A stretch of 64,000 nt of DNA from RGIG250 sp964540025 (lineage in GTDB: Bacteria > Bacillota > Negativicutes > Selenomonadales > Selenomonadaceae). This document shows positions 9,127 through 18,691 of the stretch, piece by piece. Within the stretch, counting starts at the first letter, position 1. Each line of letters starts with the position of its first letter. The stretch is from positions 1-64,000 of the forward strand of contig CAZIKQ010000003.1 of the NCBI GenBank assembly GCA_964540025.1, given 5' to 3'. The notes below the pieces were generated by a model. That model was not told the DNA's origin, did not search any database, and saw nothing but the letters and a program-made list of their open reading frames with translations. The position numbers and the translations under genes were made by a program.

Positions 9127-9158
9127 GGTGACAGATGTTGGCCATCTGTCGCCTTTTT
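9127..9158 (+). terminator. rho-independent terminator after the HD-GYP gene
   Basis: GGTGACAGATG (9127-9137) pairs with CATCTGTCGCC (9143-9153), with one G-T wobble, followed by TTTTT. Confidence 0.85.
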
Positions 9159-9175
9159 GCTTGGTGGAAATTGCC

Positions 9176-9205
9176 TTGCAATTTTCTGAAGGACTGCATT
9201 ATAAT
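9176..9205 (+). promoter_or_regulatory. putative mutS2 promoter
   Basis: TTGCAA (9176-9181), an 18-base spacer and TATAAT (9200-9205), 57 bases before the mutS2 ATG and just after the preceding terminator. Confidence 0.65.
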
Positions 9206-9261
9206 TCTGACAGAAAAGGTAAAATCCATTAACAACAAGTCCAGAAGACCAGGAACGTGAA

Positions 9262-11634
9262 ATGAACAAAACGATTTTAAGACTTTTAGAATACAACCGG
9301 ATAACGGAAATATTGATGTCCCATTGTGGGTCTTCACTGGCAAAAAATCTTGCGTCCAGGCTGACCCCGGCAGAGTCTCTGGAAGAGGCTGATGAGAAGC
9401 TTGAGACTACTGAAGAAACTCTGCGGGTTCTTGTTACCCAAAATCCTCCATTAGGTGGCATACATGATATAAAACCGGCAGTTAAGAGAGCAAAACTTGG
9501 CGGTATTCTGGAGTTGGAAGATTTTGTGACTATTCGGGAAACATTGGACGCTGCAAAACAGCTGAAGATTTTTTTCCGAGAGTTGGATGCTCTTGTTGAT
9601 TGTGATATTTTACGGGAAAAAGCCCGTTCTTTGGAAATACTGGGCAATTTGACAAAGAAACTTTATGAGACGATCAATGAGCATGGAAGTATCCGTGATG
9701 ATGCCACCGGCGAGCTTTTGCGTATTCGCCGGTCTATACGGGCAAATGAGCTGCGGATAAAGGAAATACTGCAGGGAATTTTACATGATCCTGACAAGCA
9801 AAAAGTTTTTCGTGAAACCATTGTAAGTATGCGGGGAGACCGGTATGTTTTACCGGTTCGGGCTGAATACCGCCGCAGTGTGCCGGGTATAGTTCATGAC
9901 CAGTCCGCTACGGGATCGACTCTCTTCATAGAACCAATGGCGGTAGTGGAGAGAAACAACGAAATAAAGGAATTGATGCTGGCCGAGCGTCAGGAGATCG
10001 ATCGAATTTTGTCATCTCTCTCGCGGGAAGTGGCAAAGGAAACGGAATTTATTTTAGAGAATCTGAATACTATGGCCTTCATAGATTTCAGCTTTGCCTG
10101 TGGAAAACTGGCTCGGGATATGGGGGCAACCAGACCGGAGCTGAATGATAAGGGGCTTACAGACATAAAACAGGCAAGGCACCCCCTTATCGACAGGAAG
10201 GTAGCAGTGCCTATTGACATTAGACTGGGGGATGGCTATCGACTGCTCCTTGTTACCGGGCCTAATACGGGCGGTAAGACGGTGAGCATGAAAACCCTCG
10301 GTCTTCTATCATTGATGGCTCAGTCAGGCTTATTCATTCCGGCTGAGCGTGGTTCCAGGCTGAGTGTTTATAGAGAGATTTATGCGGATATCGGTGACGA
10401 ACAGAGCATAGAACAAAGTCTGTCTACTTTTTCCGCTCACATGAAGCATATCGTCTTTATTCTCAGAAAAGCCACTCAGGATGACCTTGTGCTGCTGGAT
10501 GAATTGGGAGCAGGAACGGATCCGGCAGAAGGAGCTGCTTTGGCGACGGCGATTCTGGAAGAGCTGCTTAAACGGAAGTCCTCCGTCCTGGCAACCACTC
10601 ATTACTCCGAGTTAAAGACATTTGCCTACAGGACGGCCGGGGTGGAAAATGCCTGTGTGGAATTTGATGTTAAAACCCTGCGGCCGACTTATCGACTGCT
10701 CATCGGAATACCTGGCGCATCGAATGCCTTTGCCATAAGCAAACGATTGGGCTTAGATAATAGTATCATCGAACGGGCCGGTGACTTTATCAAGGGAGAT
10801 CACGCTCGTTTTGAGGAAGTGGTGGCTGAGCTGGAAAGCAAGCGACGCTTCTATGAGAAGAAAACTGATGAGCTCCGTGGGCGGGAAAGACAGCTTAAAG
10901 AACAGGAGAATCTGGTAAAAAAGCTCGAAAGAGAGCTGACTGAAAAAAAGGCGGAGATCCTGAAAAAAGCCAAAGAAGAAAGCGCTTCAATAATCAGGAA
11001 GGCAAAACGGGATTCAGCGGACATCATAAAGGATCTAAAGGAACAGTATAATGATCAGGGAATAAAGAAAAGACAGCAGGCAATAGAGGAAGCCCGTAAG
11101 CGATTAAAAGAGGCGGCCCTGGATTCACCGGGGATCGAAGCGAGACCATCGGAAACTTACCGTGAGAAGGTCGATGTAGAGAAAATCGTTACAGGGTCCA
11201 TCGTATATGTGCCGCTGCTGGGACAAAAGGCTACGGTCGTGCGGGTGAAGGGGGCTGAACTTACAGTCGAGATTGGCAGTATGCGGACAAAGGTAAGCGC
11301 AGGAAGCTGCAATTTTGTCTCCGGACCAAAGGAGGATAAGGAAGCTGGCGAAGTAAAGCAGGCTGGCATATATTTCAACAAGGTTAAATCTGCCCGCACG
11401 GAACTTGATTTGCGGGGTTATTTGGTTGACGATGCCATCCCGGAGGTAAATAAGTTTATTGATGATGCTCAGCTGGCCGGGTTAAAGAAAATAAACATTA
11501 TCCATGGGAAAGGTACAGGACAGCTAAGGCAGGGCATCCATCAGTATTTGGCAGAGCATAAGGCAGTGGCCGGTTTTGATTTTGCCCGTGAGGACGAAGG
11601 GGGTAGCGGCGCTACGATTGTCGAACTGAAGTAA
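9262..11634 (+). CDS. mutS2: MutS2 endonuclease/ATPase
   Basis: 790 residues, full length for MutS2. It has the MutS core and clamp helices, a Walker A GPNTGGKT near residue 333, LLDELGAGTDP as Walker B near 412, STFSAHM and TTHYSELK. A long coiled coil (about 510-640) is rich in Lys and Glu. The C-terminal Smr domain (from about 714) contains LDLRG and HGKGTG. MutS2 lacks the mismatch-recognition domain of MutS; it acts on branched DNA and, in Bacillus, on collided ribosomes. An AGGA site precedes the ATG. It appears to have its own promoter. Confidence 0.97.
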   Translation: MNKTILRLLEYNRITEILMSHCGSSLAKNLASRLTPAESLEEADEKLETTEETLRVLVTQNPPLGGIHDIKPAVKRAKLGGILELEDFVTIRETLDAAKQLKIFFRELDALVDCDILREKARSLEILGNLTKKLYETINEHGSIRDDATGELLRIRRSIRANELRIKEILQGILHDPDKQKVFRETIVSMRGDRYVLPVRAEYRRSVPGIVHDQSATGSTLFIEPMAVVERNNEIKELMLAERQEIDRILSSLSREVAKETEFILENLNTMAFIDFSFACGKLARDMGATRPELNDKGLTDIKQARHPLIDRKVAVPIDIRLGDGYRLLLVTGPNTGGKTVSMKTLGLLSLMAQSGLFIPAERGSRLSVYREIYADIGDEQSIEQSLSTFSAHMKHIVFILRKATQDDLVLLDELGAGTDPAEGAALATAILEELLKRKSSVLATTHYSELKTFAYRTAGVENACVEFDVKTLRPTYRLLIGIPGASNAFAISKRLGLDNSIIERAGDFIKGDHARFEEVVAELESKRRFYEKKTDELRGRERQLKEQENLVKKLERELTEKKAEILKKAKEESASIIRKAKRDSADIIKDLKEQYNDQGIKKRQQAIEEARKRLKEAALDSPGIEARPSETYREKVDVEKIVTGSIVYVPLLGQKATVVRVKGAELTVEIGSMRTKVSAGSCNFVSGPKEDKEAGEVKQAGIYFNKVKSARTELDLRGYLVDDAIPEVNKFIDDAQLAGLKKINIIHGKGTGQLRQGIHQYLAEHKAVAGFDFAREDEGGSGATIVELK

Positions 11635-11650
11635 CTGGAAAGAAATATTA

Positions 11651-11681
11651 TTTACGATAGGCTTTTATGATAGAATATAAT
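11651..11681 (+). promoter_or_regulatory. possible promoter before the PepSY gene
   Basis: TTTACG (11651-11656) and TATAAT (11676-11681) with a 19-base spacer, which is slightly long. It is located between mutS2 and the PepSY gene. Confidence 0.4.
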
Positions 11682-11725
11682 GGTAAGCGGGAAGTGGCAT
11701 TGGCAGTATTATCAGAAAGGAGGCA

Positions 11726-13108
11726 GTGAATAACAGCATGGCCTTGATTCGAATCATTAGAAAAAAAATCAGTCTCATATATAAAATTCATATTTGGACG
11801 GGATTGTTGTCGGCAATCGGGCTGTTGATTCTTTGCGTTACCGGGATAATACTACTGGGCAGGAGCCCACTTTATCAATGGAATAGTATGGGGGTTAAGT
11901 TACCAGCGGAGAAATGTTATTCTTCGGAAGAAATATGGGATAACCTCACGGATGGGCTGGGGGAAGTAGATCGTCATTTTCCCGGTGTAAGCGTTTTGGA
12001 AGCGGTTGCTGATACAAAATACGGCCTGTTAAAATTTAAGCTTGAAAACAGAACGGAAGGAACTACAGGGAGTAAGGGTAAACAGAAGAAAGCGGCAGAC
12101 CTTGTAAACTATGATGTGGATTTGAGAACCGTCAGCACACCGGTCATGCCCGTCTACCGCTCTGAGATCCTGAGGGGACTGCTACAATACGCCAAGAAGA
12201 CCCATACTGGTACAGCATTGGATTATTGGTTAAAGCCAATATGGGTCTTTATGTTGGTAATATCCATGGTGGCAATAATTTCCGGTTTTCTTTTTCATGG
12301 GTTTGCCTGCAATGGGCCGTTGGGCCGGATTACTTTACTAAAGAAAAGCAAAAGATGGTTTTGGTCGGATGTGCATCGTCTCACTGGTGTGTTGACGGGA
12401 TCGTTTCTGTTCGTAATGTCTGCTTCCGGGATACTTTTAACCACTGTTCCTTCTGATTTTGGTCTGGAGTTAAAGGATCACGAGATACAGGCAAAAGAGT
12501 ATTTCAGCCGCATAGATAAGGAGTATGGTGAGGTTTATTCCAATTTCAAAGTACTTCCTTCTGAAGCTTTACGGCGATTAAGGGAGAGATTCCCGGCAGA
12601 TAAATACCGTTTGTTATCTATAAAATTTCCGGCGCAAGGAAAGGAGTTTTATTCTTTTTATCTTACAGAATCCCCTTTTGGCAATATACGAAATAATGCA
12701 GTTGAACTTGTCTGCATGAGACCGGATGGGGAAAACTTATTTGTAGTAACTCCTTCACCAGCCTCCAGGCTAATAGCTTACGTAGCGCAATTTCACAAAA
12801 CCTGGTCAATGAATGGAGGCTTGGGACTGATGTGGTTCGTTTATCTGATTTTTTCAATTTTGATGGTCATCAGCGGTCTGCTTGTCCATGTTCGTCGTAA
12901 CCAGGGTACGGGAGGATATCCGGATACTGAAAAGAAACCAACCAGTATAGATAGATTTCAGTTGCCAGCCTTTATTACGATTATAGTGATCCTTAGTTTT
13001 GCGCTTACCAGATTTGATGAAAGTGGCAGTCTGGCGGCAGCAGGATTGCTTATTCCTGTGTTGGTGGCAGGTTTGAAGGTGCGGAAGGTTAATAAAAGAA
13101 AATTGTAA
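11726..13108 (+). CDS. PepSY-associated transmembrane protein
   Basis: 460 residues with about four to five membrane helices: IHIWTGLLSAIGLLILCVTG near the N-terminus, a second pair around 165-190 (IWVFMLVISMVAIISGFLFH), VHRLTGVLTGSFLFVMSASG around 220, and a C-terminal pair. Large extracytoplasmic segments lie between. Repeated HxWTG / HRLTG motifs match the PepSY_TM (PiuB-like) family, often linked to iron or siderophore reduction, but function here is not proven. The first in-frame start is GTG 11726, only two bases after AAGGAGG; ATG 11738 (14 bases away) is the alternative. It lies upstream of an ABC exporter. Confidence 0.75.
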   Translation: MNNSMALIRIIRKKISLIYKIHIWTGLLSAIGLLILCVTGIILLGRSPLYQWNSMGVKLPAEKCYSSEEIWDNLTDGLGEVDRHFPGVSVLEAVADTKYGLLKFKLENRTEGTTGSKGKQKKAADLVNYDVDLRTVSTPVMPVYRSEILRGLLQYAKKTHTGTALDYWLKPIWVFMLVISMVAIISGFLFHGFACNGPLGRITLLKKSKRWFWSDVHRLTGVLTGSFLFVMSASGILLTTVPSDFGLELKDHEIQAKEYFSRIDKEYGEVYSNFKVLPSEALRRLRERFPADKYRLLSIKFPAQGKEFYSFYLTESPFGNIRNNAVELVCMRPDGENLFVVTPSPASRLIAYVAQFHKTWSMNGGLGLMWFVYLIFSILMVISGLLVHVRRNQGTGGYPDTEKKPTSIDRFQLPAFITIIVILSFALTRFDESGSLAAAGLLIPVLVAGLKVRKVNKRKL

Positions 13109-13141
13109 CCGGCGTAATCCACATTTCTTAAGGTAGGTTAT

Positions 13142-14002
13142 ATGATTGAATTACAAAATGTCGTAAAGCGATTCAAGCATAAGGGGCCCGATGGAAAAAC
13201 AGCCGTAAAAACAGCGGTGAACGGTTTATCGCTCAGGATAAATAAGGGCGAAATATTTGGACTGCTTGGGCCCAATGGCGCAGGTAAAACCACAACAATA
13301 AGAATGCTCACAACTTTAACTCAGCCAAGTGGAGGGAAAATTCTTTATGATGGAATCCCTCTTGAAGGAAATGAGAGGGTAATAAAGCAGAAAATCGGTG
13401 TTGTTCCCCAGAACTTAAATTTTGACCAGGATTTGACAGCTGGGGAAAATATGGAACTACATGCGAGACTTTACCGGCTGCCAAAGAACAAAAGAGAACA
13501 AAGAATAAAAGAATTATTGAAATTTGTAGAGCTTGAGGACGTTGTTAACGACAGTGTACGAAAGCTGTCAGGAGGAATGAAACGCAGGCTGTTGATTGCC
13601 CGGGGTCTTATCCATGAGCCGGATGTTCTGTTTATGGATGAACCGACGGTTGCCCTTGATCCGCAGGTACGCCGTCGTATCTGGGAGCTTATTCGACAAA
13701 TGGCAAGAAGAGGTACCACGGTTTTGCTTACGACTCATTATATAGAGGAAGCAGCAGCGCTTTGTAACCGGGTCGCCATCATGAAGAAGGGCACTATTTT
13801 GGATGTTGATACTCCAGAGGGCTTTATCGACCATTACGGACGATACCTGGCTGAATGGGAAGGGGCTTGGCGTTTTTTTGTGGAAGAAGCGGGAGCATTT
13901 GATTTTATTAAAACTCTCACCGTAAAGGGCAGTGTCCGGCCCGCCACTCTGGAGGATGTTTTTATGGAGTTGACTGGTCATAGAGAAGGATTGGATAGAT
14001 AA
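13142..14002 (+). CDS. ABC-2 type exporter, ATP-binding subunit
   Basis: 286 residues. Walker A GPNGAGKTT near 45, the Q-loop in VVPQNLNF, the ABC signature KLSGGMKRRL near 142, Walker B VLFMDEPTVALDP near 162 and the H-loop TTHYIEEA. The Gly-Gly-Met signature and the C-terminal tail with TLEDVFMELTG are typical of the DrrA/NodI drug- or polymer-export group. The permease gene follows after nine bases, making a two-gene exporter. Substrate unknown. Confidence 0.92.
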   Translation: MIELQNVVKRFKHKGPDGKTAVKTAVNGLSLRINKGEIFGLLGPNGAGKTTTIRMLTTLTQPSGGKILYDGIPLEGNERVIKQKIGVVPQNLNFDQDLTAGENMELHARLYRLPKNKREQRIKELLKFVELEDVVNDSVRKLSGGMKRRLLIARGLIHEPDVLFMDEPTVALDPQVRRRIWELIRQMARRGTTVLLTTHYIEEAAALCNRVAIMKKGTILDVDTPEGFIDHYGRYLAEWEGAWRFFVEEAGAFDFIKTLTVKGSVRPATLEDVFMELTGHREGLDR

Positions 14003-14011
14003 GGTATTATT

Positions 14012-14758
14012 GTGGAACGAATACATGATATCATGACAGTGTTTTGGCGTGATTGGATTGTGCTTAAACATCGTATGACAGCTTTTATTATAAGCCGAAT
14101 GATTGCGCCTATGCTTTATATGGTCGCTTTTGGCTGGGGCCTTGGTCGAAGTATCAATACAGGCGTCGGCGTAAGCTATCTTGACTTCCTTGTACCAGGT
14201 ATTTTGGCGCTGAATTCAATGAACATCAGTTTTAACAGTGTAACGCCTGTCCATGCTGAGCGAGTTTATCATAAGAGCCTTGAGGAATATATCGTTGCGC
14301 CAATCTGGCCGCCTGCGTACGTTATTGGTAAGATCATGGCTGCTGTTCTCCGGGGGCTAATTTCCTCGATAATTATTTTGGTATTAGCTTTTGCCTTTGG
14401 AGCGCAGGTTGTTACATCAATTTGGTTTTGGCTTGTGATCATAATGAACTGCGGAATATTTGCCGGAATCGGTTTCCTGGCATCTATGTACCTTTCTACT
14501 TATGAGAAAATGGGGCAAATAAATACCTATGTGCTTTTACCTATGTCCTTTCTCTGCGGCACATTCTTTTCAACAAAGACTATGCCCGATATGTTGAGAT
14601 TGATAATTGATGTGCTGCCACTTACCCATACAAGTATTACTTTGCGGGCAATTTCGCTGGGTCAACCGTTTGAATACTTATCTGTGGTAATTCTTTTGGC
14701 TTACTTGGTTGCGGTTACGGTATGGGGTTGCCGTGCTTTTGAAGATCTTCGTAAATAA
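14012..14758 (+). CDS. ABC-2 type exporter, permease subunit
   Basis: 248 residues with six predicted membrane helices and the ABC-2 permease signature region around LDVLPLTHTSITLRA. GTG start at 14012, nine bases after the ATPase stop. The layout and the phrase YLDFLVPGILALN near residue 53 match NodJ/DrrB-type permeases. It forms the membrane channel for the preceding ATPase. Confidence 0.9.
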   Translation: MERIHDIMTVFWRDWIVLKHRMTAFIISRMIAPMLYMVAFGWGLGRSINTGVGVSYLDFLVPGILALNSMNISFNSVTPVHAERVYHKSLEEYIVAPIWPPAYVIGKIMAAVLRGLISSIIILVLAFAFGAQVVTSIWFWLVIIMNCGIFAGIGFLASMYLSTYEKMGQINTYVLLPMSFLCGTFFSTKTMPDMLRLIIDVLPLTHTSITLRAISLGQPFEYLSVVILLAYLVAVTVWGCRAFEDLRK

Positions 14759-14776
14759 TATTTATTATTCTTTAAT

Positions 14777-14787
14777 ATTAGTCTAAT
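14777..14787. promoter_or_regulatory. possible metal-repressor operator
   Basis: The short palindrome ATTAG-T-CTAAT lies 43 bases before a Zn/Mn-type ABC operon, in an AT-rich leader. Its TTAG...CTAA core resembles DtxR/MntR-type half sites. Five-base arms are weak evidence. Confidence 0.25.
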
Positions 14788-14829
14788 CCTGTTCTAGTTT
14801 TAGATGAATAGAATGAAAGGAAAAGAGAA

Positions 14830-15663
14830 TTGCTCCGTTCAATATTTCATCATAAGCCGCCGGAAACTGGTAGTGACAGCTGTGCTCAGCGATTTTGCTG
14901 TACGAGAATAGAAAATTTTTCCGTTGAATATGCAGGAACCGGGGTTTTGTCCGATGTAAATCTACATATTCACTGCGGTCAGCTCACTGCCTTGATTGGC
15001 CCCAATGGGGCAGGAAAGTCAACCCTGATAAAGGCTATTCTTGGAGAAATTCCTCATAAAGGGAAAATAAGCTATATGTCGGGTAATGGACGAAAATCTC
15101 CCCGGCCCCGGATTGGATATGTCCCTCAGTATTTGAGTTTTGACGTGAGCGCTCCCACTACAGTTGAAGATTTTTTTCTGGCGGCATTGTCAAATAAACC
15201 TGTATGGTTGATGGGGGCAGGTAAACTTCACGATCGTATATTGAATGATTTGACCCGGGTTAGAGCAGAGGGACTTGTTTCCCGGCGGTTAGGAGCACTG
15301 TCCGGTGGCGAGCTTCAAAGAGTGTTGCTGGCGCTTGCTTTAGATCCTGTACCAGAACTACTGATTCTTGATGAACCTGTATCCGGGGTGGACCACAATG
15401 GGCTTGCCCTTTTTTACGAAATCCTTGATAAACTCAGGGAAACTGAGGATATGGCAATCCTGTTGGTGAGCCATGATTTGGATTTGGTGGCAAGGAATGC
15501 TGATAAGGTTGTGTTCCTTTGTGATGGCATTGCCATAACAGGTACGCCAAGGATGGTATTTGATAATGACCGGGTAAAAAATGTTTTCGGTGAAATATAC
15601 GTACCGGATGAGAACTATCAGCCGCCGGTTTTTGTTCCTGTCAAGCATGGGGGAGATGAATGA
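14830..15663 (+). CDS. Zn/Mn-type ABC importer, ATP-binding subunit
   Basis: 277 residues. Walker A GPNGAGKST near residue 59, Q-loop VPQYLSF, signature LSGGELQRV near 158, Walker B LLILDEPVSGVD near 178 and H-loop LVSHDLDLV. This matches the ZnuC/MntB/SitB group that energises metal-ion uptake with an ABC-3 permease. It starts at TTG 14830 after AAAGGAAAAGAG. About 30 residues (two Cys, two His) precede the usual beginning of the domain. The permease gene overlaps its stop by four bases. No substrate-binding lipoprotein gene is adjacent, so the metal cannot be assigned. Confidence 0.88.
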   Translation: MLRSIFHHKPPETGSDSCAQRFCCTRIENFSVEYAGTGVLSDVNLHIHCGQLTALIGPNGAGKSTLIKAILGEIPHKGKISYMSGNGRKSPRPRIGYVPQYLSFDVSAPTTVEDFFLAALSNKPVWLMGAGKLHDRILNDLTRVRAEGLVSRRLGALSGGELQRVLLALALDPVPELLILDEPVSGVDHNGLALFYEILDKLRETEDMAILLVSHDLDLVARNADKVVFLCDGIAITGTPRMVFDNDRVKNVFGEIYVPDENYQPPVFVPVKHGGDE

Positions 15664-16505
15664 TGGACTTCGTTTATTCTATTCTTGACAGGGCGTTTCC
15701 TTTTGAATTATTGGGCTATTCCTTTATGAAGAATGCCTTTTTGGCCATCCTGCTGGTGACTCCATTATTTGGGTTACTTTCCACGATGGTAGTTTCAAAC
15801 AGAATGGCCTTTTTCGCCGATTCTTTGGGACATGGCGCTTTTTCAGGCATTGCGATAGGAGTGCTTTTAGGCGCAGGCTCGCCACTGCTTTCGTTGATTG
15901 TCTTTTCGGTAATTTTTGCAGTTTTTATAACGTACATAAAGCAGATGAGCAGGGAATCTACAGATACGGTTATAGGCGTTTTTTCTGCTATGGCCGTAGC
16001 AGTGGGGCTGATGATTATGTCCCGTGGAGGAGGCTTTAATAAGTTTTCGTCATACCTTATCGGTGATGTATTGAGTATACGTCGGGAAGAAATTGCAGCG
16101 CTTTTCGTGGTTTTTTGTGGGGTAATAATTGCCTGGAGTCTATTGTTCAACTCTCTGCTGCTGATATCCATAAACGCGGCCTTTGCCCGTAGCCGTGGAA
16201 TAAGATCATTTCTTATAGAAAGTTGCTTTGCCTCACTGGTAGCTATCGTGGTAGCTGTGTCAATCCAATGGGTCGGAATACTTGTCATCAATTCTTTGCT
16301 GGTGTTACCTGGCGCTGCAGCAAGAAACGTTACCTCAGATGTTAAAGGGTATCACCTCGTGTCAGTTTTCCTATCAGTTCTATCCGGTTTGACCGGGCTG
16401 GTTGGCGCTTATTATTGCGATATGACGGTAGGGGCAACAGTCGTTCTGGTTGCCGCCGTATGCTATTTTTTGACCCTTTTGTTGAAGCCATATTTTGTGA
16501 AATAA
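15660..16505 (+). CDS. ABC-3 family metal importer permease
   Basis: 281 residues with eight or more hydrophobic helices. FFADSLGHGAFSGIAIG near residue 50 is the conserved ABC-3 motif of ZnuB/MntC-type permeases (normally SHAxLPG-like), and INSLLVLPGAAARN near 210 is the second conserved block. The start ATG 15660 overlaps the ATPase stop, so the two are translationally coupled. It moves a divalent metal, probably Zn, Mn or Fe, across the inner membrane; the metal is inferred only from the family. Confidence 0.88.
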   Translation: MMDFVYSILDRAFPFELLGYSFMKNAFLAILLVTPLFGLLSTMVVSNRMAFFADSLGHGAFSGIAIGVLLGAGSPLLSLIVFSVIFAVFITYIKQMSRESTDTVIGVFSAMAVAVGLMIMSRGGGFNKFSSYLIGDVLSIRREEIAALFVVFCGVIIAWSLLFNSLLLISINAAFARSRGIRSFLIESCFASLVAIVVAVSIQWVGILVINSLLVLPGAAARNVTSDVKGYHLVSVFLSVLSGLTGLVGAYYCDMTVGATVVLVAAVCYFLTLLLKPYFVK

Positions 16506-16520
16506 AAAGGAGGAACTGTT

Positions 16521-16856
16521 TTGGCTATCTTATCAATTTTATTTGCGATTGTTTGCGCGTATCTCGTTAAAAGAGACGCAGAGAAAAGAGGCCTAAGTAC
16601 GGGACCGATGCTCTTCTGGACGGTGGCAACCCTGTTTGTTCCCCTGATGGGTGTGGCTTATCTCTTTTTTGGTCGGCCGAAGAATCTCCCCAGGAGGTTT
16701 GAAGCGGCAGATACAGTGGATAATCCTTATCGCAGACAGGGAAACAGGGAGGTTTCAGTCAATGAGCATAGTTATTGTCCAAACTGTGGAAAAGATGTAC
16801 CTGTAGGTTTTACATATTGCCCTCATTGCCGGGTTCAATTAAAAGATGAAAACTGA
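16521..16856 (+). CDS. small membrane protein with C-terminal zinc ribbon
   Basis: 111 residues. Two hydrophobic segments (about 2-16 and 30-50) form a hairpin in the membrane. After a charged linker a zinc ribbon with Cys86-x2-Cys89 and Cys100-x2-Cys103 (CPNCG ... CPHC) forms the C-terminus. TTG start with an AAGGAGG site. It sits 15 bases after the metal permease gene and just before a terminator, so it is the last gene of the metal-import operon. Function unknown; a link to metal import is suggested only by position. Confidence 0.75.
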   Translation: MAILSILFAIVCAYLVKRDAEKRGLSTGPMLFWTVATLFVPLMGVAYLFFGRPKNLPRRFEAADTVDNPYRRQGNREVSVNEHSYCPNCGKDVPVGFTYCPHCRVQLKDEN

Positions 16857-16865
16857 ATCGCAACT

Positions 16866-16898
16866 AAAAAAGCCGTTGCTAAATGCAGCGGCTTTTTT
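16866..16898 (+). terminator. rho-independent terminator of the metal-import operon
   Basis: AAAAAAGCCGTTGC pairs with GCAGCGGCTTTTTT with one G-T wobble. The T-run closes the plus-strand transcript. Confidence 0.88.
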
Positions 16899-16908
16899 GT
16901 AAAATGAA

Positions 16909-16938
16909 AACACGCAGGGGAAAAATTCCCTGCGTGTT
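16909..16938 (-). terminator. terminator of tRNA-Ser
   Basis: A perfect 11-bp stem, AACACGCAGGG (16909-16919) with CCCTGCGTGTT (16928-16938), lies just 3' of the minus-strand tRNA and is followed there by a TTTTCATTTT tract. Confidence 0.8.
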
Positions 16939-16951
16939 TGATACTCAGTTA

Positions 16952-17040
<89 letters not shown>

Positions 17041-17114
17041 AAGCATTCGACATTATATCAGCGTAGTTGGTCAGTGTCAAGGAAAAGGGAGGAGTAACAA
17101 GATTGTGTAATCGG

Positions 17115-18599
17115 TTAATGGTCATTTTCCATGGCAACCATTTTATCAAAAATGTCGGTTATGTCTTTGGTTGGAGCTTTGTCCATTAGGCTTACGATAA
17201 TTATAGCGATGGTGGAGAATATGAAACCTGGTACCAGCTCATAGAGACCAAAGAGTTCCAGCTGCTTCCATATCAAAACTGTCAGACCGCCGACAACTAT
17301 GCCGGCAATAGCGCCGTTTCTGGTAGTGCGCCGCCAAAATAAAGCGGCAAGGGTAATGGGGCCAAAGGCTGCTCCAAATCCAGCCCAAGCATAAGCAACC
17401 ATATCCAAAATGTAATTGTTAGGGTCGAGACCAAGGAGCAGGGACATCAGAGCTATTGCCAAAACAGAGAATCGACCAACCCAGACCAGTTCCCCTTCAC
17501 TGGCATTTTTCTTTATGATGGCGGCGTAGAAATCCTGAGCGATAGCCGAGGCGGCCACGAGAAGCTGCGAAGAAGCGGTACTCATTATCGCAGCCAGCAC
17601 GGCGCTTAACACGATGCCGGCAGCAAAAGGATTGAAAAGGCGGTGAGTCATTACAAGGAATACTGTTTCGGCGTTGGTTCCTTTAAGGGAATCAGTCAGA
17701 TAGACGCTGCCGACCATGCCCACGAGGACTGCGGCACTCAGGGAAATTGCAACCCAGGTCATAGCAATATTCATAGCAGGCCTGATTTCTTTAGAAGAGC
17801 TTATGGCCATGAATCTTACGAGGATGTGAGGCTGACCAAAATAGCCAAGTCCCCAGCCCATAAGAGATACGAACTCTATCATAGAGAGGGTGGAACCGTC
17901 AGGCTTGATTAACGGCTGGAAGAATGTGGGGTGGGCAGTAAAAATAGCCGCCGTGGTTTCTGTGATACCGCCAAGGGAAAGAGCGGCCATTGTAGGAACG
18001 ATGATTATCGCGCCAAACATCATAAGTCCCATAATGAAGTCAGTGGTGCATACAGCGGTGAAGCCACCGACAAAGGTATAAAAGACGACAACGAAGGCTC
18101 CGAGGAAAAGGGAGTATTCATAAGGAAGATGGAAAATCGTTTCAAAAAGCTTTCCTCCAGCTACAAATCCGGAAGATGTGTATATCACGAAGAAAATAAG
18201 GATAAATATTGCCGGGATAACCCGTAGAAAGTTACTGTTGTCTTTGAAGCGATTCTGGAAAAAGTCCGGCAAGGTTAAGGAATTATTCGCCAATTCGGTA
18301 TAATTGCGAAGGCGGCTGGCAACAAATTGCCAGTTGAGAAGGGTCCCGATGGCCAGACCAAGACCAATCCAACCGGCGTTAAAACCGGCAACATAAGCAT
18401 AGCCAGGCAAACCCATAAGCATCCAGCCGCTCATGTCCGAGGCTTCAGCGCTGAGCGAAATAATCCATGCGCCAAGCTGCCTGTTTCCTAAAATATAGTC
18501 CGACATATTTGAAGTCTTTTTGTAGTAAAGAACTCCAATAGCCATCATTGCGCCCAAGTAGAGCACAAATGCAATGATAATGTAGGTAGAATCACTCAA
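17115..18599 (-). CDS. putP: sodium/proline symporter PutP
   Basis: 494 residues and about 13 membrane helices, as in the sodium:solute symporter family. LSAEASDMSGWMLMGLPG near residue 50 contains the Na+/proline-binding region, and GFTAVCTTDF near 185 and GWGLGYFGQPHILVRFMA near 250 match PutP. The start is TTG at 18599 with a GGAGGG site, and a TATAAT-like box lies at 18630-18635 on the same strand. It imports proline with sodium for nutrition or osmoprotection. It stands alone between tRNA-Ser and the divergent receiver-CheX gene. Confidence 0.93.
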   Translation of the reverse strand: MSDSTYIIIAFVLYLGAMMAIGVLYYKKTSNMSDYILGNRQLGAWIISLSAEASDMSGWMLMGLPGYAYVAGFNAGWIGLGLAIGTLLNWQFVASRLRNYTELANNSLTLPDFFQNRFKDNSNFLRVIPAIFILIFFVIYTSSGFVAGGKLFETIFHLPYEYSLFLGAFVVVFYTFVGGFTAVCTTDFIMGLMMFGAIIIVPTMAALSLGGITETTAAIFTAHPTFFQPLIKPDGSTLSMIEFVSLMGWGLGYFGQPHILVRFMAISSSKEIRPAMNIAMTWVAISLSAAVLVGMVGSVYLTDSLKGTNAETVFLVMTHRLFNPFAAGIVLSAVLAAIMSTASSQLLVAASAIAQDFYAAIIKKNASEGELVWVGRFSVLAIALMSLLLGLDPNNYILDMVAYAWAGFGAAFGPITLAALFWRRTTRNGAIAGIVVGGLTVLIWKQLELFGLYELVPGFIFSTIAIIIVSLMDKAPTKDITDIFDKMVAMENDH

Positions 18600-18691
18600 A
18601 TAAATCCCTCCAAAAGAATAATTTCATAAATTATATAACAGATGGAAATTTTTCGCCATAGAAGATATTCATGTCATTTTTGTATACATTG

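Noticed and set aside
9114..9647. Minus-strand frame at the start of mutS2
   Set aside because: Ser-rich antisense reading of mutS2 that also runs through the terminator and promoter between the genes.
15716..16291. 191-codon minus-strand frame opposite the metal permease
   Set aside because: Antisense shadow of a strongly coding membrane protein; low-complexity Ile/Thr/Ser composition.
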